Assembly: GCA_043228905.1 (NCBI GenBank)
Contig: JBHGNT010000001.1
Span: 32,798,001 to 32,862,000, forward strand
Length of the DNA: 64,000 bases
Origin: Azolla caroliniana
Taxonomy: Eukaryota > Polypodiophyta
Reading direction: 5' to 3'
In this document: piece after piece, positions 37,101 to 47,188 of the stretch
Position numbering within the stretch: the stretch's first letter is position 1
Layout of the letters: every line of letters starts with the position of its first letter
Position numbers and translations under genes: made by a program
The notes under the pieces: model-generated
Database searches by the model: none
What the model saw: the letters and a program-made list of their open reading frames with translations, nothing else
What the model was told of the DNA's origin: nothing

Positions 37101-38501
37101 GTACCTTCGACAACGGATGACTTGTTGAGACAACCCTTGATCTGGAACTTTCTCTTTTCAGATTCAAGGGGTTTTCTGCTTGGTAGCCGTCCTCGGTTGA
37201 ATTGGGCTTCTATGGATGCATCAATAGCATGGGGATGCTATGTTATGAATCAACAGTTACAACCTTTGTCGAGGCCTTCAGTTCGAGGAAGTGCTATTAT
37301 GTGCGATAATATGCAAGTGGCGTTGGGACAATTTATGGCTTCATGGTCCCCCTCTAGCAATCAGATTTGGTTTGGTTATTTCTCTCCTCTAAAAGTGATT
37401 TTAGGAGCTAAAGTAACTAACACTATGGGTGATGTAATATACTTTAATGTGGATGATGATGGTAGGTTGTGGCATGTATTTTCTGAATCAGATGTGTGGA
37501 TATCCGCCAATGTTTCAGCGATTCGAGTAGTTGCAAGATCGGGAAAAAAATGGCTCTTGGATCCACCATTTCAAGAATGCTTACGGTGTTGTTCGTTGTG
37601 GGTTTTTCAAAAAAAGCCGCTTTATAATTTGGATTGGGATCCAGCTGATTATCAATGGAAAAAACCGAATGCTAATGGAAATGGTAAACACTTAGAGTTC
37701 TTTCAGTATTCAGTTAAGTTAGGTAGAAATTTATTATTGCAATCAAAGTATAAATGCCCGGCTGCCATGAAGCATTGGATTGCAAATAATGTGAATGAAC
37801 TACAACTTACAAAATTTTGGAAATGGTTGTGGAGTATGCAGTTGCCGAAAAAAGTTATTTGTTTTCGGTGGTTGTTGATACATTATGCTCTTCCTGTTGG
37901 TGATTGGTTGAGGCAAAATCAGCAATATGCTTGTGGAATGCATTGTGGTGAATCTACGGAATCTATTTTGCATTTGTTTTGGATGTGTCCCAAAATCAAG
38001 CAATTCTGGAGTAAGTTGTTTTTATTACTAAGAAACCACTATGCTCGTTCTACTTTCTCGTGGGGTGCAGTATTATGGGGTGTCCTTCATGGAGATGTTA
38101 TGAATTACGAACGTATGCATGCTTCTCATGTTTTTTACTTTTCCAATGGGTACATCTATCTCACTTCATTTCCATCTGTTATTCCTCGGTTTAGAACTGA
38201 AAATCTGGTTATTTGGCGTACTGTTACGTCACTAGCGCTGTGGACAATATGGAAAACGAGATGCGATGTTGTTTTTAACAATGCTCACATACATCTCAAT
38301 AATATGCTTATTGAATTCTGGTGGTTATTTGTCCACACCATACGTGGACAATATGATGATTTGCAGGGTACAACTGATGCTCAAAGGCAACGTCAAGTGG
38401 ACTTTAAGAAACGGTGGCGAGGGCTTCACTTGTTTTCAGATACGTCTCCTGGTATGAAGTGGAATTATTCCATTCCTCCTTTTTTATTGCATAGCTTGTA
38501 G
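34179..38501 (+). CDS. LINE ORF2 endonuclease-reverse transcriptase (copy 2)
   Basis: Same 1440-residue protein as at 19119-23441, with endonuclease, RT (F-A-D-D at 714-717) and zf-RVT-like region. No frame break. It begins one nucleotide after the ORF1 stop, as in copy 1. Confidence 0.95.
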   Translation: MYYFNILSWNLQGLGTSRCNRVRCYLNQELSLPSIGQLDMLCFQEHHLNSQRIASNRNLLRGNWIYEWVPAFGPSGTQGGLCIALKMQWQSNVQAKGVLFGGRVQYMLILISGKLIGFLNVYAPNSVTGRIRLWNKLLQDLPVAQHWCMCGDWNMIESPSDRLGGSSTTISGLELREWEKLIFKYEVTDLWHIPTFSRMPDSLLYSRSNRRSIALNLSRIDRFYADSFFWDRGGYVGIISGTSFSDHAPIMLKFCMNSHTSISRLYVPRFIVDDMSLQNTVLSIWRMAVGDSNCQKLQNALLAVSNFFIQQVKLKQSSYTRKLLNAKRGLASLQILQEKQPHSQYIHCELQNVMMLISFLQQKRAQFFLHASAARWCTKGDTMSKFFFQHVTPKRNKIQIVQLKRSDGTVTMDKDEMSNIVATYYESLLSADTPSVETQQMRQKVWVVTVVKVTSRISLQLLRPFSSFEILQAIKGVGPDVSPGVDGMGRDFFITYWDLIAEDLLAAFQEMFNTGIMPQKWKEGLICLIPKGEVVTDEVKGWWPITLLNTIYKIYAKLLALRLQPFLSEIVHDSQTGFMQERSIFDNIFLFWELTGMAMKTKEDLAVLLLDFEKAYDRVDWDFMEGSLLRLGFPAQWIRAVASLYREAFSSVLVAGGQTRKFSISRSVRQGCPLAPFLFLLVMETFSMYLNSSQVALKGLPLPATQQQMLDAEFADDTAIYVQGNDEKLSKLQEVVEEFCLASGAKINWHKSLGFWVSQNSLPNWMPSQEFKWVPNGTTTRYLGCQVGLHVTADMLVAPLLVKLRRKLLLWDSVNLSLAGRILVANQVLLATIWYVASTTLFARSCILQVQRLIRNYIWGGKTGQGKRPKVAWAVLIAPRQNGGMGLVDPDAQCKALLSKFVCRAMLPMQGVWSRLMMHRLSTMCPSIGGKWQPSLRWGFIQNFHLFKTTLLEDRVFNGILTSWSAVKKFLIRKVPSTTDDLLRQPLIWNFLFSDSRGFLLGSRPRLNWASMDASIAWGCYVMNQQLQPLSRPSVRGSAIMCDNMQVALGQFMASWSPSSNQIWFGYFSPLKVILGAKVTNTMGDVIYFNVDDDGRLWHVFSESDVWISANVSAIRVVARSGKKWLLDPPFQECLRCCSLWVFQKKPLYNLDWDPADYQWKKPNANGNGKHLEFFQYSVKLGRNLLLQSKYKCPAAMKHWIANNVNELQLTKFWKWLWSMQLPKKVICFRWLLIHYALPVGDWLRQNQQYACGMHCGESTESILHLFWMCPKIKQFWSKLFLLLRNHYARSTFSWGAVLWGVLHGDVMNYERMHASHVFYFSNGYIYLTSFPSVIPRFRTENLVIWRTVTSLALWTIWKTRCDVVFNNAHIHLNNMLIEFWWLFVHTIRGQYDDLQGTTDAQRQRQVDFKKRWRGLHLFSDTSPGMKWNYSIPPFLLHSL

Positions 38502-40139
38502 ATGGTGTTCCATTTGTTCCTATTGTGATATCATCTGTATCATCAGATGTTGGTATTAGGTTTTGTATTACAATAGAGGTGAGATGAAATGTCTCCCTCT
38601 GTTTTCTATATGTACATTGCTCAAGTAATTTACTAAGGTGTATCTTTTTTAAAATAAATAAAAAAAGGTTGGAGGATAATTCTCAGACATTTGTTGACAT
38701 AATGCGTCCTTACTTTTGGCCCAATAATTGATTATTCAACAAAAACAAGGCACCTCTGAATATAGGTCTCAACATTAAGTGGTCAAACTCACGCCACAAC
38801 AATGGATATGAGATCACACCGATTGTTGCATGTGTGTAATTTTTTGGATCGTTTCAAAACATTTTCAAAATGATGAATAATGTGAGAGACACTTGGCACT
38901 TGCATGCATTCCAATGTTACGATTGTGAAATAGAACCTCGTGTCATGTAATTATCTTTTGCATTAAAATACTCACTTTGTCATCACAATTGGCAGTGTTG
39001 AGGTTTCAAAGAAATGTAACTAGTGAAGTCACATGCATCATATTGGATTGTCCTCTTTCATATTAAGATGGCAACCACATCAATTTCGATCAAATGTGAA
39101 CAATCATATGCGTGGTTTCACCCAATGATCACACAAATTGGATTGGTTATCCATGGCATGAGTCACAAATAATCAACAGAAAAATGGTAAGATAAACTTC
39201 TAATAAGGCTTTGAGGAACCAACATCATAGAAGGTTTTGACAATGATGAAATAGAGGCATTATTAGTCAAGGATATTTTTTAGATTAAGCAACAAATTCA
39301 TGAATTCACGAAGCTCTAGATTACACGATAAAGAGATACAAATTTCTCATTCATAAGTACAGATTTTTTGTTACGGGCAATGACCATCAATCATCCCGTG
39401 AAGTTTGTACCATAGTATTCTATACACGTGGATAAAGTGTGAGGGTTAAATGAGAGTGTAAAGAAGGGATCATTACGTTTAATCCTAGGAATTGAGACAA
39501 CCCATAAGATGCCAAGTGTGAACTTGCATGGGGGGCTTAGGCCTAATTATAAATATGAGGCCTACCTATCCACATTAGACACATAATTGGACTACGTCGA
39601 GACTCTGATAGTATGGTGAAGAGATTCTTGTAGTGAGCGTGCTAGTACCAGGTACAACTCGATGCCACAAAGGTGGTGTGGGACACTGATCGAGGTTTGA
39701 GACTATCTCAATCCCTTCATTCGAGGGTGGTCGGGTGGATCAACACCCTTCTTTCTCTCTCTTTTATTATCCATCTATCTATTATTTCCTTGTCATATGC
39801 ATGCATTGGGATTGAGCTCTAACATTTTTCTTTGCTTCATACAAAAACAAAAAGTGCCTCGACCCTCTATGATGGTTGGTAGTTGACACTTGTTGTGACT
39901 CTAAACGTTGTGAAACATGCACAAAGAATGTTTCAATCAAACTATGATCATGTATCTTTGTCACTCTAGTATTGATTGACCCACATCTAGCCTTCTCAAG
40001 GCTCCTCGCATTGTATAATTCGTGTAACTCTAACCATGTTTGTGACGGTGTTTTACAAAACAAAGCCACGATTAGCATGGAATAGAGTTCACAAATTAAA
40101 GGTTGATATTTGCAAAATATTAGGTTGTTATTTGCACGA

Positions 40140-40428
40140 TGTCGCGTTGTTACGCGCGTGCGTGGAGAAAGGCGGGACCACGAGCGTCTTGGACTAGGGA
40201 GTGATGGAGCGTAGGAAGTCGTGCTTCACCGTTTCCGGGGCATCCGTTACAATGTGGGACAAATGCCGACTTACATGGGATCGTCTGTCCCGACTTGACT
40301 ACTCTTCGGCGCCATAAAGGCGCCCTCGTTATTCACACTAAATGTACATGGGTGCGTACACACGCTGCACCCCGCCGATGTAGCCAATGTTTCCCGGTTT
40401 CCGCCTCTGGCCGAAATTCTTCACGACA
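40140..40428 (-). repeat. Element A 3' LTR, duplicate (unit 2)
   Basis: Exact copy of the deleted LTR at 25080-25368, made by the 15-kb tandem duplication rather than by retrotransposition: its flanks are also duplicated, including ACGA at 40136-40139. Confidence 0.9.
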
Positions 40429-41955
40429 TCCGCCCCCACCTAACCACACATCCACCAGTATGTGCCAAGTCCGGTTGAAGGGTGAGAGATTTCGGCCGGT
40501 GAGAAACCGGTCTCCCGTGATCCGCATCTCGGCTCGCTGCCGGTTTGATCCGTCGGCTTTGAGTCTTCCTTCGCGCTCGCCTCCCCGTAGGCTCGTTCGA
40601 CCCGTCGATGGGTCCTCTGCCGCGATCTCCGTAGTATGCGTACTTCCGTTGGCCCTTGTTCGGCCGTATGAACGCCCCGCTTCCCGCCGTATGCTGGATG
40701 TCCTCCGCTTGAGGCATGCCCATAGTGGCCCACTTGGCCTCCGTTGTCCAATCGTGATGTCCATGGTCGTTTCGCGTTGGCTTCGTCCTTTTGCCGCCAC
40801 CTTCCTTCTCCATGGTCTTACATCGTCGCGTCGGCTCGAACCGCCATGGTCTCCGGAACGGTGTGGAGGATCCCTTTCCGGCCTTCTCCGCGCTACCTAT
40901 CTCCGCGCTCGCCTTTCCGCTCCGGCACCTCCGTGTGCCACATACCCTCGTCTGTTGTTTGGCACTGCCTGTGTCGCACTCCGGTTCATTGCACACTTTG
41001 TCGGCCCCCTTTTCGGCCAGATCGTGCATCGCTGCTCACCTGCATACTGGTGTCCTTTGCATCCGAGGAGCACCTCGTAGTAGCCTGCTTGGCCCTTCCC
41101 GTCTTCGTGCCGTTGCAATAGGTCCCGAGTCTTCCGCTTGCCGTCGTCCCCTCGCCCCCACCAGCTTGTCACCCCGGGCTTGTCGTGTCAGTCTTCGCTA
41201 CTTCGACGGAGCTCCCGAGATCTACGAGGCGAGTGTGGAGGATCCTCCTCCTGCCTCTCTTGCCATCCCCTGACTCCGACCCTGTGCAGTCCACTAGGCA
41301 CTTGTAACCTCGTTCCCGGCACCTCCCTTGTGCCTTTTCCCGCTTCCTTTGTTCGGCACCGCCCGCGCCGAACACCGTCCCGTAGTCACGCTTCGATCCG
41401 GCCCGCGATGGCCACTTGCAAGACCCTCGTTCTGTCCCAGGTGTGCCTTTTCGGCCTGACACACCTCCCCGTGTTTGCCCCTACCGGCTCCTTCCGAAAC
41501 CTCGTGTCGTCGGGTCTCGTTCCCTGCCGTCACCGTCCTTCTCCATCGGTCTTACATCGCCGTGTCGGCTGATCAGCCGAGGTCTCCGGATCGGTGTGAG
41601 GGTCCCATAGGACCGGACTCCGTTTCTATGTCTGCCATAATTCGGGTGTCTTTTGTTTGAGTCCCTCCCAGACTCTCCTCGTGTCTTCCGCGTAGTCGGG
41701 TCCCGTTTCCCGCCGCCACCAACCTTCTCTCTCAGTCCCATGTTGCCACGTTGGCCGAACTGCCGGAGTCTCTGGTTAAGTGTGGGGATCCCGTAGGACC
41801 GGACTCCGTTCCGCCCTTGCCTTCGTCACCTCGCCGCCACCGTCAGTATCTTGGTCTTACGTCGACCGCGTTGCCGACCGCCGAAGTCTCTAGAACTGGT
41901 GTGAAGGATTCTCCGTAGACCCCCCATCTGTAGCCCCTTTGCCTTCGTCACCTCG
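40429..41955 (-). other. Element A internal GC-rich repeat array, left part (unit 2)
   Basis: Exact duplicate of 25369-26895. In this unit it abuts the full-length element B through the target duplication CCGC at 41956-41959. Confidence 0.85.
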
Positions 41956-41959
41956 CCGC

Positions 41960-42795
41960 TGTCGTAGTGTAGGTTGCACACTATGTGGAAATTATATTTT
42001 TGTCCCTCCGGATAGAGAATGGAGTGCTCGGTGAGAACCGGAAGAAAACGGCATACCGGCAAGGAGGAAAACGGAATACCGGCAAGGAGGAAAATGGCAT
42101 ACCGGCAAGGAGGAAAACGGCATACCGGCAAGGAAGAGCCGGATAAAGAGACATAAATGTAAAAAAGAAGGAAATACTCACTACTGCGCAGGGCGTGATT
42201 CGAAATCTACACCTCCAAGTTGACAAACCTCAACCTTACCATTACATTAACTTATCTTAAGTGTTTTAAATATAGATTTAATATGTATAAGACCTTTATT
42301 TATGCATACCTTTATTAAAAGGTAAATCGTGTATTTCTTTAATATATGAAAAAGAAAAAACACGAGACACTAAAAATAACTCATGCACATCTAGCGTGCA
42401 TGAGCCCTATACTTAGGAAATAAAAAAGCATCACATGCACATTTTTAGGGGACATGAACACTTTTTGTAAAAAAAAACGCATGAAGCCATGCTTAGCTCT
42501 TTTTTCCTTATATAAGGAGGAGAGAAATATGTAAAGGGTTGTTGATTTTTTTTTGGATTAAGAATTAATCAATACAAAAATTATTCGTGGGATTCACGAT
42601 TTATACATCTACTTCTCTCTTAACACCCTAAGTACCAATTAATATAGTATACTCGTGTGATTCACGAGTTTCTTATCTTTCTCTTTGCTATTTACTCATA
42701 ATTAATCTCTATCTCACGAACTCCTTTCTCCTAGTCCAAGACCTCTGTGGTTCCCACCCGACTCACGCAACGATCCGGAGCCGAAAGGCACGACA
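41960..42795 (+). repeat. Element B 5' LTR (836 bp)
   Basis: TGTCG...CGACA termini. Holds four 23-bp units (42043-42134), a perfect 9-bp hairpin (42380-42388 with 42396-42404, 7-nt loop), a TATATAAG box at 42509-42516 and a second hairpin downstream (42651-42657 with 42663-42669). Transcription should start shortly after the TATA box. Confidence 0.95.
42509..42516 (+). promoter_or_regulatory. TATA box of element B 5' LTR
   Basis: TATATAAG preceded by a T-rich tract, about 325 bp before the end of gag leader (ATG 42834). The same box lies at 27449-27456 and in the 3' LTR at 49129-49136. Confidence 0.7.
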
Positions 42796-42798
42796 CAG

Positions 42799-42816
42799 TT
42801 GGTGAACCCGACGTGA
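42799..42816 (+). other. Element B primer-binding site
   Basis: TTGGTGAACCCGACGTGA begins 3 nt after the 5' LTR. The position and the TGG start suit a tRNA primer-binding site. The same 18 nt stand 3 nt inside the 5' LTR of element A on the other strand, and at 27739-27756. The priming tRNA was not identified. Confidence 0.75.
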
Positions 42817-42833
42817 AGACGGGTGGCAAGGAG

Positions 42834-44873
42834 ATGGAGGCTCAACAAGCTAACAATATGATGGCGATGTTCGAACGGATGCTTCAAGAACAACGCACGA
42901 TGTCGGAGATTTCGGCATTAGTAGAGCGGCTCGTGCAACGCAACGGGCAATTTAATGGTAAGGATGTGTCGCGATATTTGCAGGACTACAAGGCGGAGAT
43001 GCTCCGGTGCCGGGCTTCGGAAGGACTGCAAGTGACATCCTTTAACCGGGTGGCGACCGACGGGCTTCAAGGGAGTATCCACGGGTTGCAACAACAAAAT
43101 CCGACGTGGGAAGCATTCGAAGAGGCGTTAAAGACCACGTTTGCCATCGAGGACTCCTCCAAGGCAACGCGGAGGGGATTCGAGGATTGGGTGGAAACGT
43201 CAGGTAAGGGGCTGAAGGTCCTCGAAGTGTTTTCGACATTCGAAAGTCGGTTCGGGAGGTTGTCCGCGAGAGATCAAACTATTCTTGCACCGGACAAAGT
43301 CATCATGTTTTTGCGAGTTGTGGACGTCCGGGACCGGAAAGATCTCGGAGTGCTTCTTGAGGACACGACCACCGAAAGCGGCCTCACCGAAACATGGGAA
43401 AGCGTGCGGGATATCGTCGCGCGGTACACGAAGAGGGGGCAATGGCTTGCCAACGAAGAAAAGAGGGTTTCGGAACCGATTCCGAAACCGAGAACGGGAC
43501 TGGAAGACCATCAACCGAGGGCTCGGGAGATTACGGCCGAGAAGGGAGTCGACGCGTCTACGGTGGAGCAGCTGCTGAAGGAGATGGAGAATCTAAAGAT
43601 CGCGATGGTGAAGAAGTCGGATGACCGCCCCACAAGCTCCAAATATACGGATCGACGGTGCATATGGTGCGATAGCGCCGAACACGATCGGAGGGATTGC
43701 GACGACCATAAGGAGGCACTACGACGGGATCTCATCTACTACGAGGGAAACCGGATTCATTCGATGGACTCTCGGAAGCCACTCCGACCGAACTTCCGAA
43801 AAGGCGGCATGAAGAAGGTGCTCGAGGAGGAGTTAGCGGCAAGAAGCAACTATGCGACAACCGCGGGAATATGTGTCGGGGAGTCATCGGGAGCGAAGGC
43901 GTCTTTCTGGCCGGAGGTGCTAGGAAACACCGAGAAAACCGACTCCAACGATATCCGAAACACCGCGGAAGGCGTCCGGGAAGCTATGGGATGGGAGTGC
44001 CCTGTCGACAAGAATAGCATATACGCCCTGTGTCAATTACATGAGGTGTATGTGGACGAGAAACGACGGCGCACGGAGGATGCGGCCGGACCATCGAAGA
44101 TACCGGAAAGCTGGAACTCCGGAGGTAAGGGAAAAGAAAAGGCGACTCCGGCATTCAAGCTCGCCTCGGACATAGAACAACAAACCGACTTGAAAAGAGT
44201 GTTCGAGGAAAGAATCTTGGATAGTCGGGTAGATTTTTCGCTGCGGGAACTACTCGGAATAGCGAAGAAGGAGTTTCACGATCTTCTCGTGGATCTCGTG
44301 AAAAGGAAGAGACAAAGTACGGAGGAAAATGCTCCAAGGGTGAATGCAAATACCGTTTCAATGAACGACATCGAAGTGGAAGGCGAAATTCCGAACTCCC
44401 ACTATACAAGGCCACACTGGGCACGTGCAACTACGGAGACTCCGGTCCGAATCGGCAACATCAAAGAACCCGTGCTAGCATTGATTGATCACGGTTCGGA
44501 GATCAACTTGATGTCCAAGGAGTTCTACCGAAAGGGGAAGTGGCCTATAAACACCAACCATGGATGGAAGATTCGGGCAGCCACGAAAACGACAGAAGAC
44601 CTATTTGCGGCTTGTCCGGATGTGACGGTAAAGATCGGGGATGTCGAAATTGACCAAAATTTCTTTGTGCAGGATGAGGTTTCACATTCTGTCATCCTCG
44701 GCCAACCCTTTATCACGGCTTCACGGATGGAGACGAAGGTGCTCGATAGTGGTGCGGCTTTTGCGCGAATTCGGAGCCAAAACGGAGGGAAATCCGTCCA
44801 ATTCCTAACGGTGCCGGCAAATCACGAAAGGAACAAGAGGGAACTCTTGTCCCAAGTGAGAATGGATTTTTAA
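42834..44873 (+). CDS. Element B gag-protease
   Basis: About 679 residues from the first in-frame ATG; an upstream GTG extension overlaps LTR and primer-binding site and is not used. The capsid-like region includes a W-E-A-F-E-E-A-L block also found in element A gag. One CCHC knuckle lies near residue 278. A retropepsin-like domain has the active-site triplet D552-H-G (L-I-D-H-G-S-E-I-N-L) instead of D-S/T-G, with the later V-I-L-G-Q-P-F block. The frame closes at TAA 44871-44873, directly on a five-T run where the -1 frame is open into the RT frame, so the natural product may be a longer polyprotein. Confidence 0.9.
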   Translation: MEAQQANNMMAMFERMLQEQRTMSEISALVERLVQRNGQFNGKDVSRYLQDYKAEMLRCRASEGLQVTSFNRVATDGLQGSIHGLQQQNPTWEAFEEALKTTFAIEDSSKATRRGFEDWVETSGKGLKVLEVFSTFESRFGRLSARDQTILAPDKVIMFLRVVDVRDRKDLGVLLEDTTTESGLTETWESVRDIVARYTKRGQWLANEEKRVSEPIPKPRTGLEDHQPRAREITAEKGVDASTVEQLLKEMENLKIAMVKKSDDRPTSSKYTDRRCIWCDSAEHDRRDCDDHKEALRRDLIYYEGNRIHSMDSRKPLRPNFRKGGMKKVLEEELAARSNYATTAGICVGESSGAKASFWPEVLGNTEKTDSNDIRNTAEGVREAMGWECPVDKNSIYALCQLHEVYVDEKRRRTEDAAGPSKIPESWNSGGKGKEKATPAFKLASDIEQQTDLKRVFEERILDSRVDFSLRELLGIAKKEFHDLLVDLVKRKRQSTEENAPRVNANTVSMNDIEVEGEIPNSHYTRPHWARATTETPVRIGNIKEPVLALIDHGSEINLMSKEFYRKGKWPINTNHGWKIRAATKTTEDLFAACPDVTVKIGDVEIDQNFFVQDEVSHSVILGQPFITASRMETKVLDSGAAFARIRSQNGGKSVQFLTVPANHERNKRELLSQVRMDF

Positions 44874-45007
44874 AGCGGACTGTTGCGGAGTGGGGAAGTG
44901 ATAGTCCGAGAAGCCCTGATACCCCACACAGGAAGAAAACTCTCGGAGCAAAACAAGTACGAATCGGCCCGGATGGGGCATCTACGTACACGGCCGTAAC
45001 CGGAGGA

Positions 45008-47155
45008 ATGAAGAAACAATACCGACAAGTGGAGGATAAGTTACGGTCGGCATCAATAATAAAAGAAGACGAAGAAATCGTGGGAGTGATCAAGGAAGTG
45101 TTCTATGGGAATACACTACAACGGCTTGAAGAGCTTGCGGAAGATAAAAGCCAAGGGAACCGGGTAGTCCCAGTGGAATCGGTCGAGATGTACGAGATCG
45201 TTGCGAAAATGGGGCCGGATGCGCTCCGCAAAGAAGAAGCAATGGTAAGTACGAAATACAAGACCGTGGAGAAGAAGGTGAAACCGGCCGCGGGACCACT
45301 ACCCGCCGATAGCGAACAAAAGAAGAAAGAAGTCTCGGGAGATCCGACACTTCGGGAGTCCGTGGATATCGGACATGCCTTCACAGATGAGACCCGGAAG
45401 AAACTTCGGATCGGTGGAGGTGGGTTCCTCTTACAAGAAGAAGAAAAACGGTTTCGAGAGATGTTGGAGCAACACGGCAAAGCATTCGCGTTCACATCGA
45501 GGGAGATCGGATGCATTGATCCAAAGATAGTGGAGCCGATGGTGATTTTCACGATTGATCATGTACCGTGGAACCTGAAGCCGATTCCGGTGCCACGGGC
45601 GCATATTCCGAAAGTCATCGACTTGCTCAAGGAGAAGGTGGCGATGGGGATTCTAGAGCCATCAAGTGCTCCGTACTCAAATCGATGGTTTACGATTCCG
45701 AAGAAGAATGGGTCACTCCGATTCATCCAAGACTTGCAACCGGTGAACAAGGTCACGATCCGGAACTCGGGAGTCGGTCCGATAGTGGATGAATTCGCGG
45801 AAGCTTTTGCCGGACGTGCGATATACTCCATCGGGGACCTATACTCGGGGTATGACCAATTCCAACTAGCCGTGGAGAGCCGAGACATCACTACCATGCG
45901 GACACCGATAGGACTAGTTCGAATGTGCACACTACCACAAGGAGCGACAAACTCGGTTGCACATATGATGAACGCGATGAACAAGGTGCTTCGAGATTGC
46001 ATCCCGGAGATAACGATGCCGTTTCTAGATGACATTCCGATGAAAGGATGCGCGGTGGAAGAAAAAGATGAGACTATGGATGATCGGGGATGCCGAAAGT
46101 TCGTGGTCGACCATATTCATGATTGCGAGAAAGTGTTGCGAAAGCTAGAAGATGTGCACCTAACACTTTCCGGGGAGAAATCGGCATTCGGGCAAGAAGA
46201 AATATTGGTGGTCGGACATCTATGTGGACCCTACGGCCGAAGACCGTCACCAACAAAGGTCGATGCGATTCAAGCTATGAAGGAAGTATGTGAGTCAACA
46301 TCAGAAGTCCGAAGGTTTCTGGGTGCGTGTGCATTCTATCACATATGGATTCCGCACTATGCACATATAGCGGACCCGCTCTATCACTTGTTGCGGAAAG
46401 GTAAGAAATTCGAGTGGAAACCGGAACACACTAAAGCCATGAGGAAGCTCAAGAAGACACTATGGAGGGCGGAATCACTTAAGAAGCCAAGCTACGAGCG
46501 GCCAATCATAGTAACGGTTGATACAAGTCCAACCGGTATCGGGTGGGTCATCAATCAAGCCGACTCGGATGGTTCGCGGTATCCGATCCGATTTGGAGCA
46601 AAGGTCCTCAACGAAAGGCAACGCGGATATGCACAAGTCAAAAGAGAATTGTGGGGAGTCGTGTCGGCGATAAAATCGGATCGGGATTATTTGATCGGAG
46701 CTGAAGTGGTGATCGAGACGGATTGTCTTCCGATACTCGGGATGATGCGGTGTTGTACGATACCGGATGTGGCTATGCTAAGGTGGATTGCATATGTCAA
46801 GTCACTTAATCCGGAGGTTCGACACATCTCGGGGAAGGACAACGCGGTAGCGGACATGTTATCGAGGGCGCGGTTTGAAGACGACATAACCGAATCAGAT
46901 AATGAAGAAGTTTCCGAAGACTACTTCATGTCAGAACACATATGCCGAGTGAACATGATCCGAGAATTCCGGGAAGAAGAATACGAAGGGGAAACCTTGA
47001 TGATCGGGAAGATGCTACAAGAGGTCGAGGATTCAACCAATGATAAAGAAAGGAGAGCCGAGATCCGAAGGAAGAAGAGGCAAGTCCAAAAGTTCTTCTT
47101 GGAAAACGGTTTAATATGGAGGACGCCGAAAAGACCGGATGGGATACCACTTTGA
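45008..47155 (+). CDS. Element B reverse transcriptase-RNase H
   Basis: 715 codons from the first ATG, though the same frame is open upstream past the end of gag-protease, so this is probably part of a polyprotein. RT blocks: NGSLRFIQDLQPVN, YSGYDQFQLAVESRD, LPQGATNSV and the catalytic M-P-F-L339-D-D-I-P-M-K-G (Leu-Asp-Asp preceded by Phe, where plant Ty3 elements usually have Tyr). RNase H block: TVDTSPTGIGWVIN, then ELWGVVSAIKSDRDYL and ETDCLPILGM. It ends at TGA 47153-47155 while the same frame continues into integrase, indicating a nonsense mutation or readthrough stop. Confidence 0.93.
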   Translation: MKKQYRQVEDKLRSASIIKEDEEIVGVIKEVFYGNTLQRLEELAEDKSQGNRVVPVESVEMYEIVAKMGPDALRKEEAMVSTKYKTVEKKVKPAAGPLPADSEQKKKEVSGDPTLRESVDIGHAFTDETRKKLRIGGGGFLLQEEEKRFREMLEQHGKAFAFTSREIGCIDPKIVEPMVIFTIDHVPWNLKPIPVPRAHIPKVIDLLKEKVAMGILEPSSAPYSNRWFTIPKKNGSLRFIQDLQPVNKVTIRNSGVGPIVDEFAEAFAGRAIYSIGDLYSGYDQFQLAVESRDITTMRTPIGLVRMCTLPQGATNSVAHMMNAMNKVLRDCIPEITMPFLDDIPMKGCAVEEKDETMDDRGCRKFVVDHIHDCEKVLRKLEDVHLTLSGEKSAFGQEEILVVGHLCGPYGRRPSPTKVDAIQAMKEVCESTSEVRRFLGACAFYHIWIPHYAHIADPLYHLLRKGKKFEWKPEHTKAMRKLKKTLWRAESLKKPSYERPIIVTVDTSPTGIGWVINQADSDGSRYPIRFGAKVLNERQRGYAQVKRELWGVVSAIKSDRDYLIGAEVVIETDCLPILGMMRCCTIPDVAMLRWIAYVKSLNPEVRHISGKDNAVADMLSRARFEDDITESDNEEVSEDYFMSEHICRVNMIREFREEEYEGETLMIGKMLQEVEDSTNDKERRAEIRRKKRQVQKFFLENGLIWRTPKRPDGIPL

Positions 47156-47188
47156 GTAGTCGGGACGAAAGAGCAACGAAACCGGATA

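Larger units (their letters stand above)
32434..38661 (+). mobile_element. Full-length L1-type LINE retrotransposon, copy 2
   Basis: Identical to 17374-23601, with target duplications at 32416-32433 and 38662-38679. Its flanks are also identical to those of copy 1, so it arose through the segmental duplication and not through a second insertion. Confidence 0.95.
29435..44494. repeat. Tandem duplication, unit 2 (15,060 bp)
   Basis: Second unit of the tandem pair. Its left edge fuses element B (just after the Asp-His codons of the protease) to PP2A 5' flank. Its right edge runs without a break into the rest of element B, so unit 2 retains the original right junction and unit 1 the original left junction. 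Everything annotated in 14375-29434 recurs here at +15,060. Confidence 0.97.
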
